Assembly (NCBI GenBank): GCA_019417865.1
Contig: DYCW01000236.1
Coordinates: 1 to 25,058 of the forward strand
Direction of reading: 5' to 3'
Length of the DNA: 25,058 bases
From: Ruminococcus sp.
Lineage (GTDB): Bacteria > Bacillota > Clostridia > Oscillospirales > Ruminococcaceae
Shown here: piece after piece, positions 16,200-23,870 of the stretch
How positions within the stretch are numbered: the first letter of the stretch is position 1
Layout of the letters: each line of letters opens with the position of its first letter
Program-made: the position numbers and the translations under genes
Notes under the pieces: model-generated
What the model saw: the letters and a program-made list of their open reading frames with translations, nothing else
What the model was told of the DNA's origin: nothing
Database searches by the model: none

Positions 16200-16331
16200 A
16201 GTTAAATTCCTCCTATATTTTCATGCTTTGATCCGTTTCTGCAACAAAAAACAGAACGGGAGACAGAGGGCAGTTGGGTTAGGCTGCACCGCCGGCTTCC
16301 GCAAGCTATCACCGGTCTCTCTGACACTACA
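16200..16331 (-). promoter_or_regulatory. Structured 5' leader of rplM (possible L13-type leader)
   Basis: The roughly 130-nt leader is markedly GC-richer than the surrounding non-coding DNA. It contains a hairpin near the ribosome site (CCGTTCTG at 16260-16253 with CAGAAACGG at 16242-16234) and a GC-rich stretch CCGGCGG around 16290-16297. Ribosomal protein leaders that bind L13 are known in Firmicutes, but I cannot confirm that this one fits the model. Confidence 0.4.
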
Positions 16332-16337
16332 AAGATT

Positions 16338-16366
16338 ATTATACAAAATTTTTCAGCATTTGTCAA
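16338..16366 (-). promoter_or_regulatory. Sigma-A promoter of rplM-rpsI
   Basis: On the minus strand a perfect TTGACA (16366-16361), 17 bp, and perfect TATAAT (16343-16338), as expected for a strong ribosomal-protein promoter. Confidence 0.92.
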
Positions 16367-16431
16367 GAGGAAAACTGCCGAAAAATCGAAAAAATTATAA
16401 AAGCTTCTTTCCTAATCACTCTATTTTCCAT

Positions 16432-16468
16432 AAAAGAGCGAAACCGCACCTGTCAACTTCGCTCTTTT
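16432..16468 (-). terminator. Terminator of the cohesin/dockerin operon
   Basis: An 11-bp perfect stem (16432-16442 with 16458-16468), A-run on one side and T-run on the other, so it could act in both directions. On the minus strand it follows the stop of the four-dockerin gene. Confidence 0.75.
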
Positions 16469-16503
16469 TATTATTCCATTGTCAACTATAGTAATCCCTG
16501 CTA

Positions 16504-17511
16504 TTACCGATATATCGGAACCTGAGGAGTGCTATCAAGATCCCCCCATTTAAAGCTTTCTATCACATCTGGTACAACCGATTGTCCAGAAGATTTCCTT
16601 GCATAATAATTCAAAATCAACACTGCATCCTCTATCGCAATTTTTTTATCTTTATCCATATCAGCCCGTTCAAGGAAGTCATTTTCAGAAGTGGAAGAAA
16701 CTCCAGAAGACAATCCAGCTGATTTCCGAGCATAGTAAGTCAAAACTGATATTGCATCCTCCACATCCATTTCCCCATTTCCATCCACATCACCACGAAC
16801 AGCTGTAAATTGACCGGCAATTTCTATCGCATCTTCCATTGTGATTGCACCATCACCATCCATATCTGCCAACTGGAAAAGCCGTGTATTTTCTTCTACA
16901 TTTTCACTGAAAACTGGATTTAACCCTGCTTTTTTATCTACATAGTACTGTCCTACTATTTTTGCATCTGCCTCGTCCAAAATGCCATCACCATTGATAT
17001 CACCCTGCTTTGGCGTATAATTTGCCTGAATCAGTTCTGCATCCGCAAGTGTAATGACACCATCGCCGTCCATATCAGCTGCCTGCAAAAAAGCGTCACT
17101 AGGTGCATCGGTTACCTGACCATTTTCAACAGCTGTACAGTATTCCTGAACACGAATCACATCCGCAGGATCAACCGTCCCACTACATGTGGCATCGCCC
17201 TTTCTTGGAGAAAGATAAGAGAGAATCAGTTCCCAATCGCTCATATTGATGTTTCCATCTGCATTCAAATCTGCCAGTTGGAAAATGCGTGCATTTTCCT
17301 CTGCATCTTCGCTGAAGTATGGATTTAGCATTGCTGTATTTTTTGTTTTTGTATAGTATTCCATTATTGTTCTGGCATCCAAATAATCCACATAACCATC
17401 TTCATTGATATCTCCAACCAGCGGAGTAACATCTTCCGCAGATACTGCAAACGCCGGCAAAGATGTCACCGTTAAAGCAAATGCTGCTAACATACTTGTT
17501 ATTCTTTTCAT
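16504..17511 (-). CDS. Secreted tetra-dockerin protein without a catalytic domain
   Basis: A 335-residue secreted protein that is almost only dockerin. After a signal peptide (about 1-25) come eight EF-hand-like calcium loops beginning at D34, D81, D106, D146, D171, D216, D241 and D284, most as DxNxDG or DxDxDG, pairing into four dockerin-like modules (about 34-101, 106-167, 171-236, 241-304). The helices carry A.D.A..IL.YYA-type cores. Loops three (DATCSG) and eight (DKDKK) are degenerate. A short tail (305-335) follows. There is no enzyme or cohesin domain. If the modules bind cohesins, it would be a multivalent linker in a cellulosome; a purely calcium-binding structural role is the alternative. 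ATG 17511 follows GAAGGGAG. It is 27 bp downstream of the cohesin-like/dockerin gene. Confidence 0.88.
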   Translation of the reverse strand: MKRITSMLAAFALTVTSLPAFAVSAEDVTPLVGDINEDGYVDYLDARTIMEYYTKTKNTAMLNPYFSEDAEENARIFQLADLNADGNINMSDWELILSYLSPRKGDATCSGTVDPADVIRVQEYCTAVENGQVTDAPSDAFLQAADMDGDGVITLADAELIQANYTPKQGDINGDGILDEADAKIVGQYYVDKKAGLNPVFSENVEENTRLFQLADMDGDGAITMEDAIEIAGQFTAVRGDVDGNGEMDVEDAISVLTYYARKSAGLSSGVSSTSENDFLERADMDKDKKIAIEDAVLILNYYARKSSGQSVVPDVIESFKWGDLDSTPQVPIYR

Positions 17512-17538
17512 AACGCAAAACTCCCTTCTAAAACACCC

Positions 17539-18435
17539 TTACAGCGTAATGGTTACTGTTTTTACCTGTGTCGTACCAATCAAAGTTTCAACTGGAAGTG
17601 CTGCTGCACGATCTGCATAATACTGCAAAATCGCATTTCCATCTGCTTCCTCAATGTATCCACTTTGATCTACATCAGCAGCTTCCGCACAAGAATAACC
17701 TGACCGCATCAAATAAGAAAATTGCGTTCCCCATGAAATAACTTTTCCATTTTCAAGTGTAGAGGAAATATTATTTTCTACATTATAATTTATACGGCTC
17801 ACAGGTGCTAGGGGACTTTCATATACCGCTTCATAATAAGATGCAATAGAAAAAGCTCTTAATGCATCTTCTACTCTAATTCTGCCATCGTTATCCACAT
17901 CTCCTAAAAGATAGGGATATGTTTCTATTGCAGTATCTGAATCATAGCCACCATCAATAAGTGCCTTATCATATTGTATTCCCTCTGTCAGTGAATTATA
18001 GCTGATAATAGCTGTAGAAAATCTACAAGAGGAATCAGAGTCAGCATCAACGTTAAACCAAAAATCAACCGAGAAATTTTCAAATGTTTCCTGTTGTCCA
18101 TTGTTCTGTTCAGGAACTATTCCCATAGCATAGATTAATGAATTAGACCCCTGTTCATAGCTTAAAGTATTAAAGCAATTAATACTTTGATCCCAATCAC
18201 AAGGTGTGCAATTCTCATCAAATTGTAATGCGATGCTAAAAACAAATACTCCAGGATTATTTGTCACCTGAAAAGAAACTTTTATCTGTGTATCAGAAAC
18301 CGCTTCTGCACGCAATTCATACGAAAAAGCTGAATTTGGCACCTCTGGAATGGAAACTGCACTTACTGTTGTCATCATCGCTGTGATCATTGCCAATGCA
18401 GATACCCCTGCAACAAACTTATTCCCATTCTTCAT
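17539..18435 (-). CDS. Secreted protein with cohesin-like domain and split C-terminal dockerin
   Basis: Likely adaptor scaffoldin. The 298-residue protein has a signal peptide (about 1-26), a beta-sandwich region (about 38-165) that reads like a cohesin (KVSFQVTNNPGVFVFSIALQF, then a hydrophobic strand FSVDFWFNVDAD), and a C-terminal dockerin with loops at D179 (DVDNDG) and D254 (DVDQSG). About 75 residues separate the two loops, far more than the usual gap, so the module carries an insertion. The second helix reads ILQYYADRAAAL, matching the downstream tetra-dockerin. The cohesin call rests on pattern only. ATG 18435 has AAGGAG 9 bases upstream; the frame extends to 18468 without a ribosome site. 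First gene of a two-gene operon. Confidence 0.75.
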   Translation of the reverse strand: MKNGNKFVAGVSALAMITAMMTTVSAVSIPEVPNSAFSYELRAEAVSDTQIKVSFQVTNNPGVFVFSIALQFDENCTPCDWDQSINCFNTLSYEQGSNSLIYAMGIVPEQNNGQQETFENFSVDFWFNVDADSDSSCRFSTAIISYNSLTEGIQYDKALIDGGYDSDTAIETYPYLLGDVDNDGRIRVEDALRAFSIASYYEAVYESPLAPVSRINYNVENNISSTLENGKVISWGTQFSYLMRSGYSCAEAADVDQSGYIEEADGNAILQYYADRAAALPVETLIGTTQVKTVTITL

Positions 18436-18526
18436 GATAAATTTCTCCTTTTTATCATTTTTTGTCAATTTCCATGAAGTCTCAAGTTCGTTGTCTCATT
18501 ATCTGTAAAAAATTTATACTACTACT

Positions 18527-18555
18527 AGTATAATACATATTTTCGTGTTTGTCAA
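18527..18555 (-). promoter_or_regulatory. Sigma-A promoter of the cohesin/dockerin operon
   Basis: On the minus strand TTGACA (18555-18550), 17 bp, TATACT (18532-18527), about 90 bp before the start codon. Confidence 0.88.
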
Positions 18556-18595
18556 GTTATTTTTACGTTATTTTTCCATATTCTTCTTTTATTTT

Positions 18596-18643
18596 AAAAA
18601 AAACCCACCTTCTTTTTGTTTTAAAAGCAAAAAGAAAATGGGG
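18596..18643 (-). terminator. Rho-independent terminator after the C39-like peptidase gene
   Basis: On the minus strand a 15-bp stem with G-T wobbles (18642-18628 with 18618-18604) is followed by eight T residues (18603-18596). Confidence 0.9.
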
Positions 18644-18653
18644 TCGATTGATT

Positions 18654-19286
18654 TTATTCTTCTGTCAAATAGCGAATCGAATCAATCCGATTTCCATATT
18701 CCGATAGCGGCACCATCTGTTTTTCTTTCTGCATCGGATCCATACACCAATACATCCCGTCCTGACTGCCTACTAATAACACAAAATGCATACTTCCAGT
18801 CTTTGTTTGCACACATGCGATTGGGTAATGCCCCTGCTCCAACAGCGAATCCAGTTCTTCCTCTTCTAACTCATTCGCTTCTTTCCGTACAGTCGTCACG
18901 TTCATTGCCTCTTCCAGTGCCAGCCACTGCAAGTTTCCCTCTGCATCATAGACCTGATGGTCGGAAAAAAACTGATTCAATGTTTTTGGATTCACATCTG
19001 CCCCCAGTTCCTCCCGCTCAATCCCCTGCATCTGTATCACAGCCGCAAGGCAGGTTGTCAAACAGCCGGAATCCCCCATGTGATATACAGAGTCTCCCAA
19101 CGGATCATCCTTCCAATGGGTATCCTTTTGATAATAGTATACAACATTGTCAGAAACATAATCCACCGATGGTGTTACGTTCTCTCCGTTGTGTCTCTTG
19201 TACAAATAGGCTGCGGAAATACCGACAATTACAAGCACCGTGAACAATAGCACACAAAAAATACGTCTACGTCTTCTCAAAAGCAT
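18654..19286 (-). CDS. Membrane-anchored C39-like (papain-fold) cysteine peptidase
   Basis: Extracytoplasmic cysteine-peptidase-like protein of the Peptidase_C39_2 type. The 210-residue protein starts with five arginines and one membrane helix (about 9-28), an anchor that leaves the rest outside. The domain begins YYYQKDTHWKDDPLG; the candidate catalytic set is Q53, C75 in DSGCLTTC, H167 in MHFVLLVG and D183 in CMDP. Its substrate is unknown; relatives cleave peptides, bacteriocin leaders or cell-wall links. ATG 19286 follows GGGGAG by 6 bases; an in-frame TTG at 19307 lies before that site. It is 35 bp after pyrB and ends at a strong terminator, so it is probably the last gene of the asnB operon. 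Confidence 0.82.
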   Translation of the reverse strand: MLLRRRRRIFCVLLFTVLVIVGISAAYLYKRHNGENVTPSVDYVSDNVVYYYQKDTHWKDDPLGDSVYHMGDSGCLTTCLAAVIQMQGIEREELGADVNPKTLNQFFSDHQVYDAEGNLQWLALEEAMNVTTVRKEANELEEEELDSLLEQGHYPIACVQTKTGSMHFVLLVGSQDGMYWCMDPMQKEKQMVPLSEYGNRIDSIRYLTEE

Positions 19287-19321
19287 GGCATACTCCCCTT
19301 CAGACAAGCAGTACTTTACCT

Positions 19322-20419
19322 TTACCGCTCCAGTAACAGCCTTTCGTTACAATATTCACACTCTAACAACGTATCACCCAGTATCAGAAAACTCTTCGGC
19401 AGATACGACTCTGTACAGGTAATGCAGTTGGGATTTTTGCAAGCCGCCCCGTTTACCGTTCTGCCACGCAGCAATACCGTCGGATTATCCTTCTTATTTA
19501 AATCCAGCATGCGAATAATCAATGCCATTCGTACATACATGCCATACCGTGCCTGATTGAAATACATCGCTCTTGGATCTTCATCCACTGCCACCTCAAT
19601 CTCATCCACTCTCGGCAACGGATGCAGAATAATCATATCCGGCTTGGCGGCTTTCAGCTTCTTTACGGTCAAGATATAGGTATCCTTTTGTGCCAGATAG
19701 GCTTCTCGACTTGCAAACCGCTCCTGCTGAATCCGTGTCATGTACAAAACATCCAGCTCCGGCAATACTTCCTCCAGAGAAGAAACCTCCCGGAATGGAC
19801 AGCCACTTGCCGTCAGAATATCCTTGACATAAGACGGCAGCTTCAACTCGGGTGTGGAAATCAGAATGAACTGGTTGCCCTCGAAACACGTCATGGCTTT
19901 AATCAAAGAGTGTACCGTTCTGCCATTAATCAAATCTCCGCAAAGACCAATCGTCAGATGATCCAACCGCCCCTTTTCACATTTCAGCGTCAGCAGATCG
20001 GTCAAGGTCTGTGTCGGGTGCAGGTGTCCGCTGTCACCGGCGTTGATTACCGGACAGTCGGCGGACATTGCTGCAGCCTTTGCAGCACCAGCAACCGGAT
20101 GCCGCATGACGAGGATATCTGCATAGTTGCTGACAATTTTCGTCGTATCCTTCAGTGTTTCACCCTTGGAAACCGAAGAGTTTGCCGGATTGTCAAAGCC
20201 AATCAATCGACCGCCCAACCGCAGCATTGCTGTTTGAAAAGACATCTGCGTTCTGGTAGACGGCTCATAAAACAGCGTCGCCATAATTTTATTGTGGCAG
20301 GCTCCGGAATAGACCTCTGGATTGTTCTTGATTTTCTCCCCCAAATCGACTACCTCTTTCCACCAGGAAACGGGATAGTCATTCAGGTCGATGAGATGTG
20401 GGTGCTTGGACGTCGTCAT
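19322..20419 (-). CDS. pyrB: Aspartate carbamoyltransferase fused to a PyrI-like zinc module
   Basis: Joins carbamoyl phosphate and aspartate in the first committed step of pyrimidine synthesis. The 365-residue protein has the full catalytic chain (about 1-310): STRTQ (54-58) for carbamoyl phosphate, the SxxSK loop (K85), HPTQ (134-137), TRIQ (228-231) and HPLPR (266-270). A tail of about 55 residues follows, with C327-x4-C332-x21-C354-x2-C357, in the setting CKNPNCIT...CEYC. This matches the zinc domain of the regulatory chain PyrI, which in E. coli reads C-x4-C-x23-C-x2-C. The nucleotide-binding allosteric domain of PyrI is absent, and no pyrI is seen nearby. ATG 20419 has AGGAGG 10 bases upstream. 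It sits 58 bp after the HD gene; a hairpin (20448-20472) without a T-run lies between. Confidence 0.95.
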   Translation of the reverse strand: MTTSKHPHLIDLNDYPVSWWKEVVDLGEKIKNNPEVYSGACHNKIMATLFYEPSTRTQMSFQTAMLRLGGRLIGFDNPANSSVSKGETLKDTTKIVSNYADILVMRHPVAGAAKAAAMSADCPVINAGDSGHLHPTQTLTDLLTLKCEKGRLDHLTIGLCGDLINGRTVHSLIKAMTCFEGNQFILISTPELKLPSYVKDILTASGCPFREVSSLEEVLPELDVLYMTRIQQERFASREAYLAQKDTYILTVKKLKAAKPDMIILHPLPRVDEIEVAVDEDPRAMYFNQARYGMYVRMALIIRMLDLNKKDNPTVLLRGRTVNGAACKNPNCITCTESYLPKSFLILGDTLLECEYCNERLLLER

Positions 20420-20447
20420 GATAATAAATCCTCCTACTATTATGATA

Positions 20448-20472
20448 ACAGGGGAAGACAAGCCTCCCCTGT
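20448..20472 (-). other. Hairpin between the HD gene and pyrB
   Basis: An 8-bp perfect stem (ACAGGGGA with TCCCCTGT) and 9-nt loop. No T-run follows on the minus strand, so it is not a standard terminator; it could tune message stability between the two genes. Confidence 0.5.
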
Positions 20473-20477
20473 AATGG

Positions 20478-21146
20478 TCATAGCATCAAACTATGGTTGA
20501 TATAAATCTTAAACTGCATGTGAAAAAACTGTGCGGCACGCCGACAGAGCAGCATCCGTTCCATGAAAATTTCAAAATACTCCAACACCGATGAAATCTG
20601 TGTATCAATGGTCATGGAAAGCACAAATTCCTGCTTTTCTTTATCAATTAAAAGCTCTGCGGTTTCCACCGCATAATTCACACGGTCGTGAATATCAAAG
20701 GTTAAAAAATCGGTATTGCGTACACGGCTGCGGCGAACATCCGTTTTATCCGCCAGAATCAATGCGGCTGAGATCGCATCAATCGGCTGTGCGGTAGCTT
20801 CATCGTGATTGCCAATGGCAGAAATCACAGCACAAATTTCCTCTACGGGCATTTCCAGCCGATCCAGCAGACGAAATGCCATTACCGCACCGCTTTGGGC
20901 ATGATCGACCCGATTGATGACATTGCCAATGTCATGCAGAAAGCCGGCAATCCGTGCCAGTTCCACTTCCCGTTCCGAATACCCCAGTGCGGTTAAAATT
21001 CTCGCTGCGGTATGTGCTGTTTTCTCCACATGTGCAAAAGCGTGTTCTGTGTAGCCAATCGATTTTAATGCCTGATCGGCACGCTGGATATAGGTGCGAA
21101 TATCGGGATTTTTCCGAATATATTCAAATGTGACACAGCTTGCCAT
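20478..21146 (-). CDS. HD-domain metal-dependent phosphohydrolase
   Basis: Soluble protein of the HD superfamily, probably a phosphatase or nucleotide phosphodiesterase acting in the cytoplasm. In 222 residues the expected metal and active-site residues appear in order: H39/H45 in AHVEKTAH, HD (H71, D72) in GFLHDIGN, NHD (H114, D115) and D133 in LADKTD. The last 70 residues form a separate, unassigned tail with a beta-like stretch. The substrate is unknown; the family covers nucleotides, (p)ppGpp and cyclic dinucleotides, and lack of any fused domain gives no hint. ATG 21146 follows AAAGG by 9 bases. It is 45 bp downstream of asnB and 58 bp upstream of pyrB, so it is likely cotranscribed. Confidence 0.85.
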   Translation of the reverse strand: MASCVTFEYIRKNPDIRTYIQRADQALKSIGYTEHAFAHVEKTAHTAARILTALGYSEREVELARIAGFLHDIGNVINRVDHAQSGAVMAFRLLDRLEMPVEEICAVISAIGNHDEATAQPIDAISAALILADKTDVRRSRVRNTDFLTFDIHDRVNYAVETAELLIDKEKQEFVLSMTIDTQISSVLEYFEIFMERMLLCRRAAQFFHMQFKIYINHSLML

Positions 21147-21191
21147 AATTTGTCGCCTTTCTCTCTTTTTCTATCGTACGCTTCTTTATGA

Positions 21192-23072
21192 TTACTGGAC
21201 TGGAATCGTATCAGATTCAAAGTAAACATGATACCATACCAAAAACATATAGACCGTCCAGATTTTTCGGCTGTTGTCCGCCTTTCCGGCACGGTGGTCA
21301 TCCAACAACTGCACCAGCTGTTCTGTATGGAAAAACTGCTGTGCAGCGTTACTTTCAAATGCATCTTTGACTGTATTATAATACGTGTCTTCCTTCAACC
21401 AGACACGAATCGGCACCGGAAAGCCCAGTTTCTTCTTTGCTGCGGTCTTTGCCGTCTGTGGTGGGGTGTCCTTTTTGGCAGCCAGACGCATGGCATATTT
21501 TGTGATATAGGGTGTGCCACCACTCTCAGACGGTTTGTGCACAACCCGATACCGGGTTGGAATCTGCTGTGCCAGAGCCATGACTTCTTTATCCAAAAAC
21601 GGTACTCGCAGTTCCAGTGAGTTTGCCATACTCATCTTGTCGGCTTTCAGCAGAATATCCCCAGCCATCCAGAGATGCAAATCCAGATACTGCATCTTGG
21701 TGACATCGTCCTTATCTTTCACCTGGTCATAATACGGTTTGGTAATGGCAGTCGGATCCGGTGCATTGGTGTGAATTTTCAGCAGTGCCTTGCGGTCTTT
21801 CGGAGAGAACATATAGGCATTGCCAATAAAGCGTTCTTCCAAATCTTTTCCCTTGCGGACAAAGAAATTGACCCCTCTGTGTGCCGGCAGGGCTTCGGCA
21901 AGATGCATAATACCACGACGCAGACCACGGGGCAGTTTTTCATAGCTGGTAGAACCCGGGTCACTATAGACGTTGTAACCGCCGAAAATTTCGTCAGCCC
22001 CCTCACCGGACAAAACAACTTTAAGGGATTTGGACGCCAGATTGCAGACAAAATACAGGGCAACGGCTGCCGGATCTGCCAGCGGTTCATCCATGTGATA
22101 TTGAATCATCGGCAGATGAGACCAGTATTCTTCCGGCTCAATCACCTTGCTGTAATTCTTCTTGCCAATTGCTTCTGAAAAGCCCTTTGCCCAGCCGATT
22201 TCGTTATAGCGTTCTTCCTTGCCGAAGCCAACGGTAAAGGTCTTATCGACATCGGCAATGGCTGCCACATAGCTGGAGTCCACACCGCTGGAGAGGAAAG
22301 AGCCAACTTCTACGTCAGCAATTTTATGTGCTTCTACGGAGTTATGGAATGTATCGGAAATGCGGTTGACCCACTCATCCAAGGTTGGCTTTTCATCTGC
22401 CTGAAAGTCAATTTTCCAATACTGCTGAATGTTTAATTTGCCGTTCTGATAAATAAAGTAATGTGCCGGCGGCAGTTTATAAACGCCCTTAAAGAACGTC
22501 TCCGTACAAGGAGAATACTGGAATGTCAGGTAATTTTCCAGTGCAGCGGTATTCAGTACTTTCTGAAAATGCGGGTGCGGCAGAAAGCTCTTGATTTCCG
22601 AGCCGAACAGGAAAGTTTCCCCCATCTGTGCGTAATACAGCGGCTTGATGCCAAAGAAGTCTCTCGCACCAAATAAGGTTTTCTGTTTCTTATCCCAGAT
22701 GACAAAAGAAAACATCCCACGCAGCTTTTGCAGCAGTGCGGTGCCATATTCCTGATAGCCATAAATCAGCACCTCGGAGTCGGTCTGCGTTGCAAACTGG
22801 TAGCCCTTTTCGATCAAGGCCTGCCGAATGGACTGATAGTTATAAATTTCGCCGTTAAACAACAGTGCCAAATTGCCGTCTGCACTGTAGAGCGGCTGTG
22901 TGCCGGCATCTGATACGTCAATGATGCTCAAGCGGCGGTGACCAAGGGCAATATCCTCATCAATATAAGTACCCTCTGCATCCGGTCCTCTATGCTTGAT
23001 GCGGTTCAGCATTTCTTGCAGTACCGCATTGGAATTGTCGATGTGGTTTGTAAACCCTGTAAATCCACACAT
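21192..23072 (-). CDS. asnB: Asparagine synthetase (glutamine-hydrolysing)
   Basis: Makes asparagine from aspartate, ATP and glutamine amide nitrogen. The 626-residue protein has the class II glutaminase domain with N-terminal nucleophile C2, RLSIID (48-52 region) and NGEIYN (73-78), then the synthetase domain with the ATP PP-loop SSGVDSS (261-267; the usual SGG is SSG here) and the later SGEGADEIFGGY and ELRVPFLD motifs. ATG 23072 follows GGAGGG and must be right because Met removal exposes C2. It is the first gene of a probable operon with the HD hydrolase, pyrB and the C39-like peptidase; asparagine and pyrimidine synthesis both draw on aspartate. A leader hairpin lies at about 23124-23155. 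Confidence 0.97.
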   Translation of the reverse strand: MCGFTGFTNHIDNSNAVLQEMLNRIKHRGPDAEGTYIDEDIALGHRRLSIIDVSDAGTQPLYSADGNLALLFNGEIYNYQSIRQALIEKGYQFATQTDSEVLIYGYQEYGTALLQKLRGMFSFVIWDKKQKTLFGARDFFGIKPLYYAQMGETFLFGSEIKSFLPHPHFQKVLNTAALENYLTFQYSPCTETFFKGVYKLPPAHYFIYQNGKLNIQQYWKIDFQADEKPTLDEWVNRISDTFHNSVEAHKIADVEVGSFLSSGVDSSYVAAIADVDKTFTVGFGKEERYNEIGWAKGFSEAIGKKNYSKVIEPEEYWSHLPMIQYHMDEPLADPAAVALYFVCNLASKSLKVVLSGEGADEIFGGYNVYSDPGSTSYEKLPRGLRRGIMHLAEALPAHRGVNFFVRKGKDLEERFIGNAYMFSPKDRKALLKIHTNAPDPTAITKPYYDQVKDKDDVTKMQYLDLHLWMAGDILLKADKMSMANSLELRVPFLDKEVMALAQQIPTRYRVVHKPSESGGTPYITKYAMRLAAKKDTPPQTAKTAAKKKLGFPVPIRVWLKEDTYYNTVKDAFESNAAQQFFHTEQLVQLLDDHRAGKADNSRKIWTVYMFLVWYHVYFESDTIPVQ

Positions 23073-23159
23073 AGGTAAAACCCTCCCTGTTTCTTTGCAG
23101 ATTTCTTTTCAAAGTCTGCTGCCTTCATGGAACAGCAGCTTTTAAAATGCTTTCCTTTT

Positions 23160-23188
23160 ATTATACTATATTTCCCTCCCTTTTGCAA
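23160..23188 (-). promoter_or_regulatory. Sigma-A promoter of asnB
   Basis: On the minus strand TTGCAA (23188-23183), 17 bp, TATAAT (23165-23160). The leader of about 80 nt contains CTGCTG/CAGCAG arms forming a hairpin, too short for a T-box. Confidence 0.85.
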
Positions 23189-23264
23189 TCAATTTCCGCA
23201 GATTTTTTTCCATCTGTCAAAAAACAGTTTGTCCGTTGTTCGTTTTTCTTACGCAAATATATAA

Positions 23265-23762
23265 TCATTCTGCAAAATCAATCGCTTTCCCAGCCTGCAC
23301 ACTTGCCTTTGCATCCAGATACCGCTGGTTGGTACTGCCCCGAAAGCGGCATTCATAACTTTTCTTGTCCTGCTCAAACCGACCATCAATCAATATATCT
23401 GTTTCTTCCAACAATGCTGTCCAGTCGGATCGGTTCCCGGCAAGAAGCTCCTCAAAGGTATAGCCCGTATAGGTGACAAGATGCAACCCCAATGCATGAA
23501 TCTGTTTGCCCAGCTCTGCAAGCACGGCTGCCTGACAAAACGGCTCTCCACCGCTGAATGTCACACCATCTAACAGCGGATCACTTGCAATCTCTTTCAG
23601 CAGCACATCGGTTTCCACCAATTTTCCTCCTTGAAAATCATGGGTCTGCGGGTTGTGACATCCCGGACAGTCATGCGGACATCCTTGTACAAAAATGGTA
23701 TACCGAATCCCCTCCCCATCTACAATGGAATTTTCAACTGTGCCTGCAATTCGAAGCTGCAT
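23265..23762 (-). CDS. nrdG: Anaerobic ribonucleotide reductase activating protein (radical SAM)
   Basis: Activase that uses an iron-sulfur cluster and S-adenosylmethionine to put the glycyl radical on the class III ribonucleotide reductase NrdD. The 165-residue protein has the radical-SAM cysteines C28-x3-C32-x2-C35 in QGCPHDCPGCHNP, preceded by the typical VDGEGIRYTIFVQG, and TFSGGEPF for SAM binding. ATG 23762 has AAAGGAAG 8-9 bases upstream; a GTG at 23771 overlaps that site. nrdD is usually the neighbour, but none is seen here: upstream is 400 bp of repeat-bearing DNA and downstream the asnB operon. I found no clear promoter or terminator. Confidence 0.95.
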   Translation of the reverse strand: MQLRIAGTVENSIVDGEGIRYTIFVQGCPHDCPGCHNPQTHDFQGGKLVETDVLLKEIASDPLLDGVTFSGGEPFCQAAVLAELGKQIHALGLHLVTYTGYTFEELLAGNRSDWTALLEETDILIDGRFEQDKKSYECRFRGSTNQRYLDAKASVQAGKAIDFAE

Positions 23763-23870
23763 GGCATCCACTTCCTTTCATGTTAGATTTGTAGCAGAAT
23801 TATCTATAAACGGTTCTTGATTTCGCATCCTTAATACGCAAATCCATTTTCGTTTAGGGAAAACGGTCTG

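Noticed and set aside
15312..16205. Plus-strand open frame of 297 codons
   Set aside because: It is antisense to rpsI and rplM, which are certain; no ribosome site or family features.
19622..20500. Plus-strand open frame of 292 codons
   Set aside because: It is antisense to pyrB.
23073..23153. T-box or other riboswitch before asnB
   Set aside because: The leader is about 80 nt with one hairpin; no T-box sequence or terminator/antiterminator pair.
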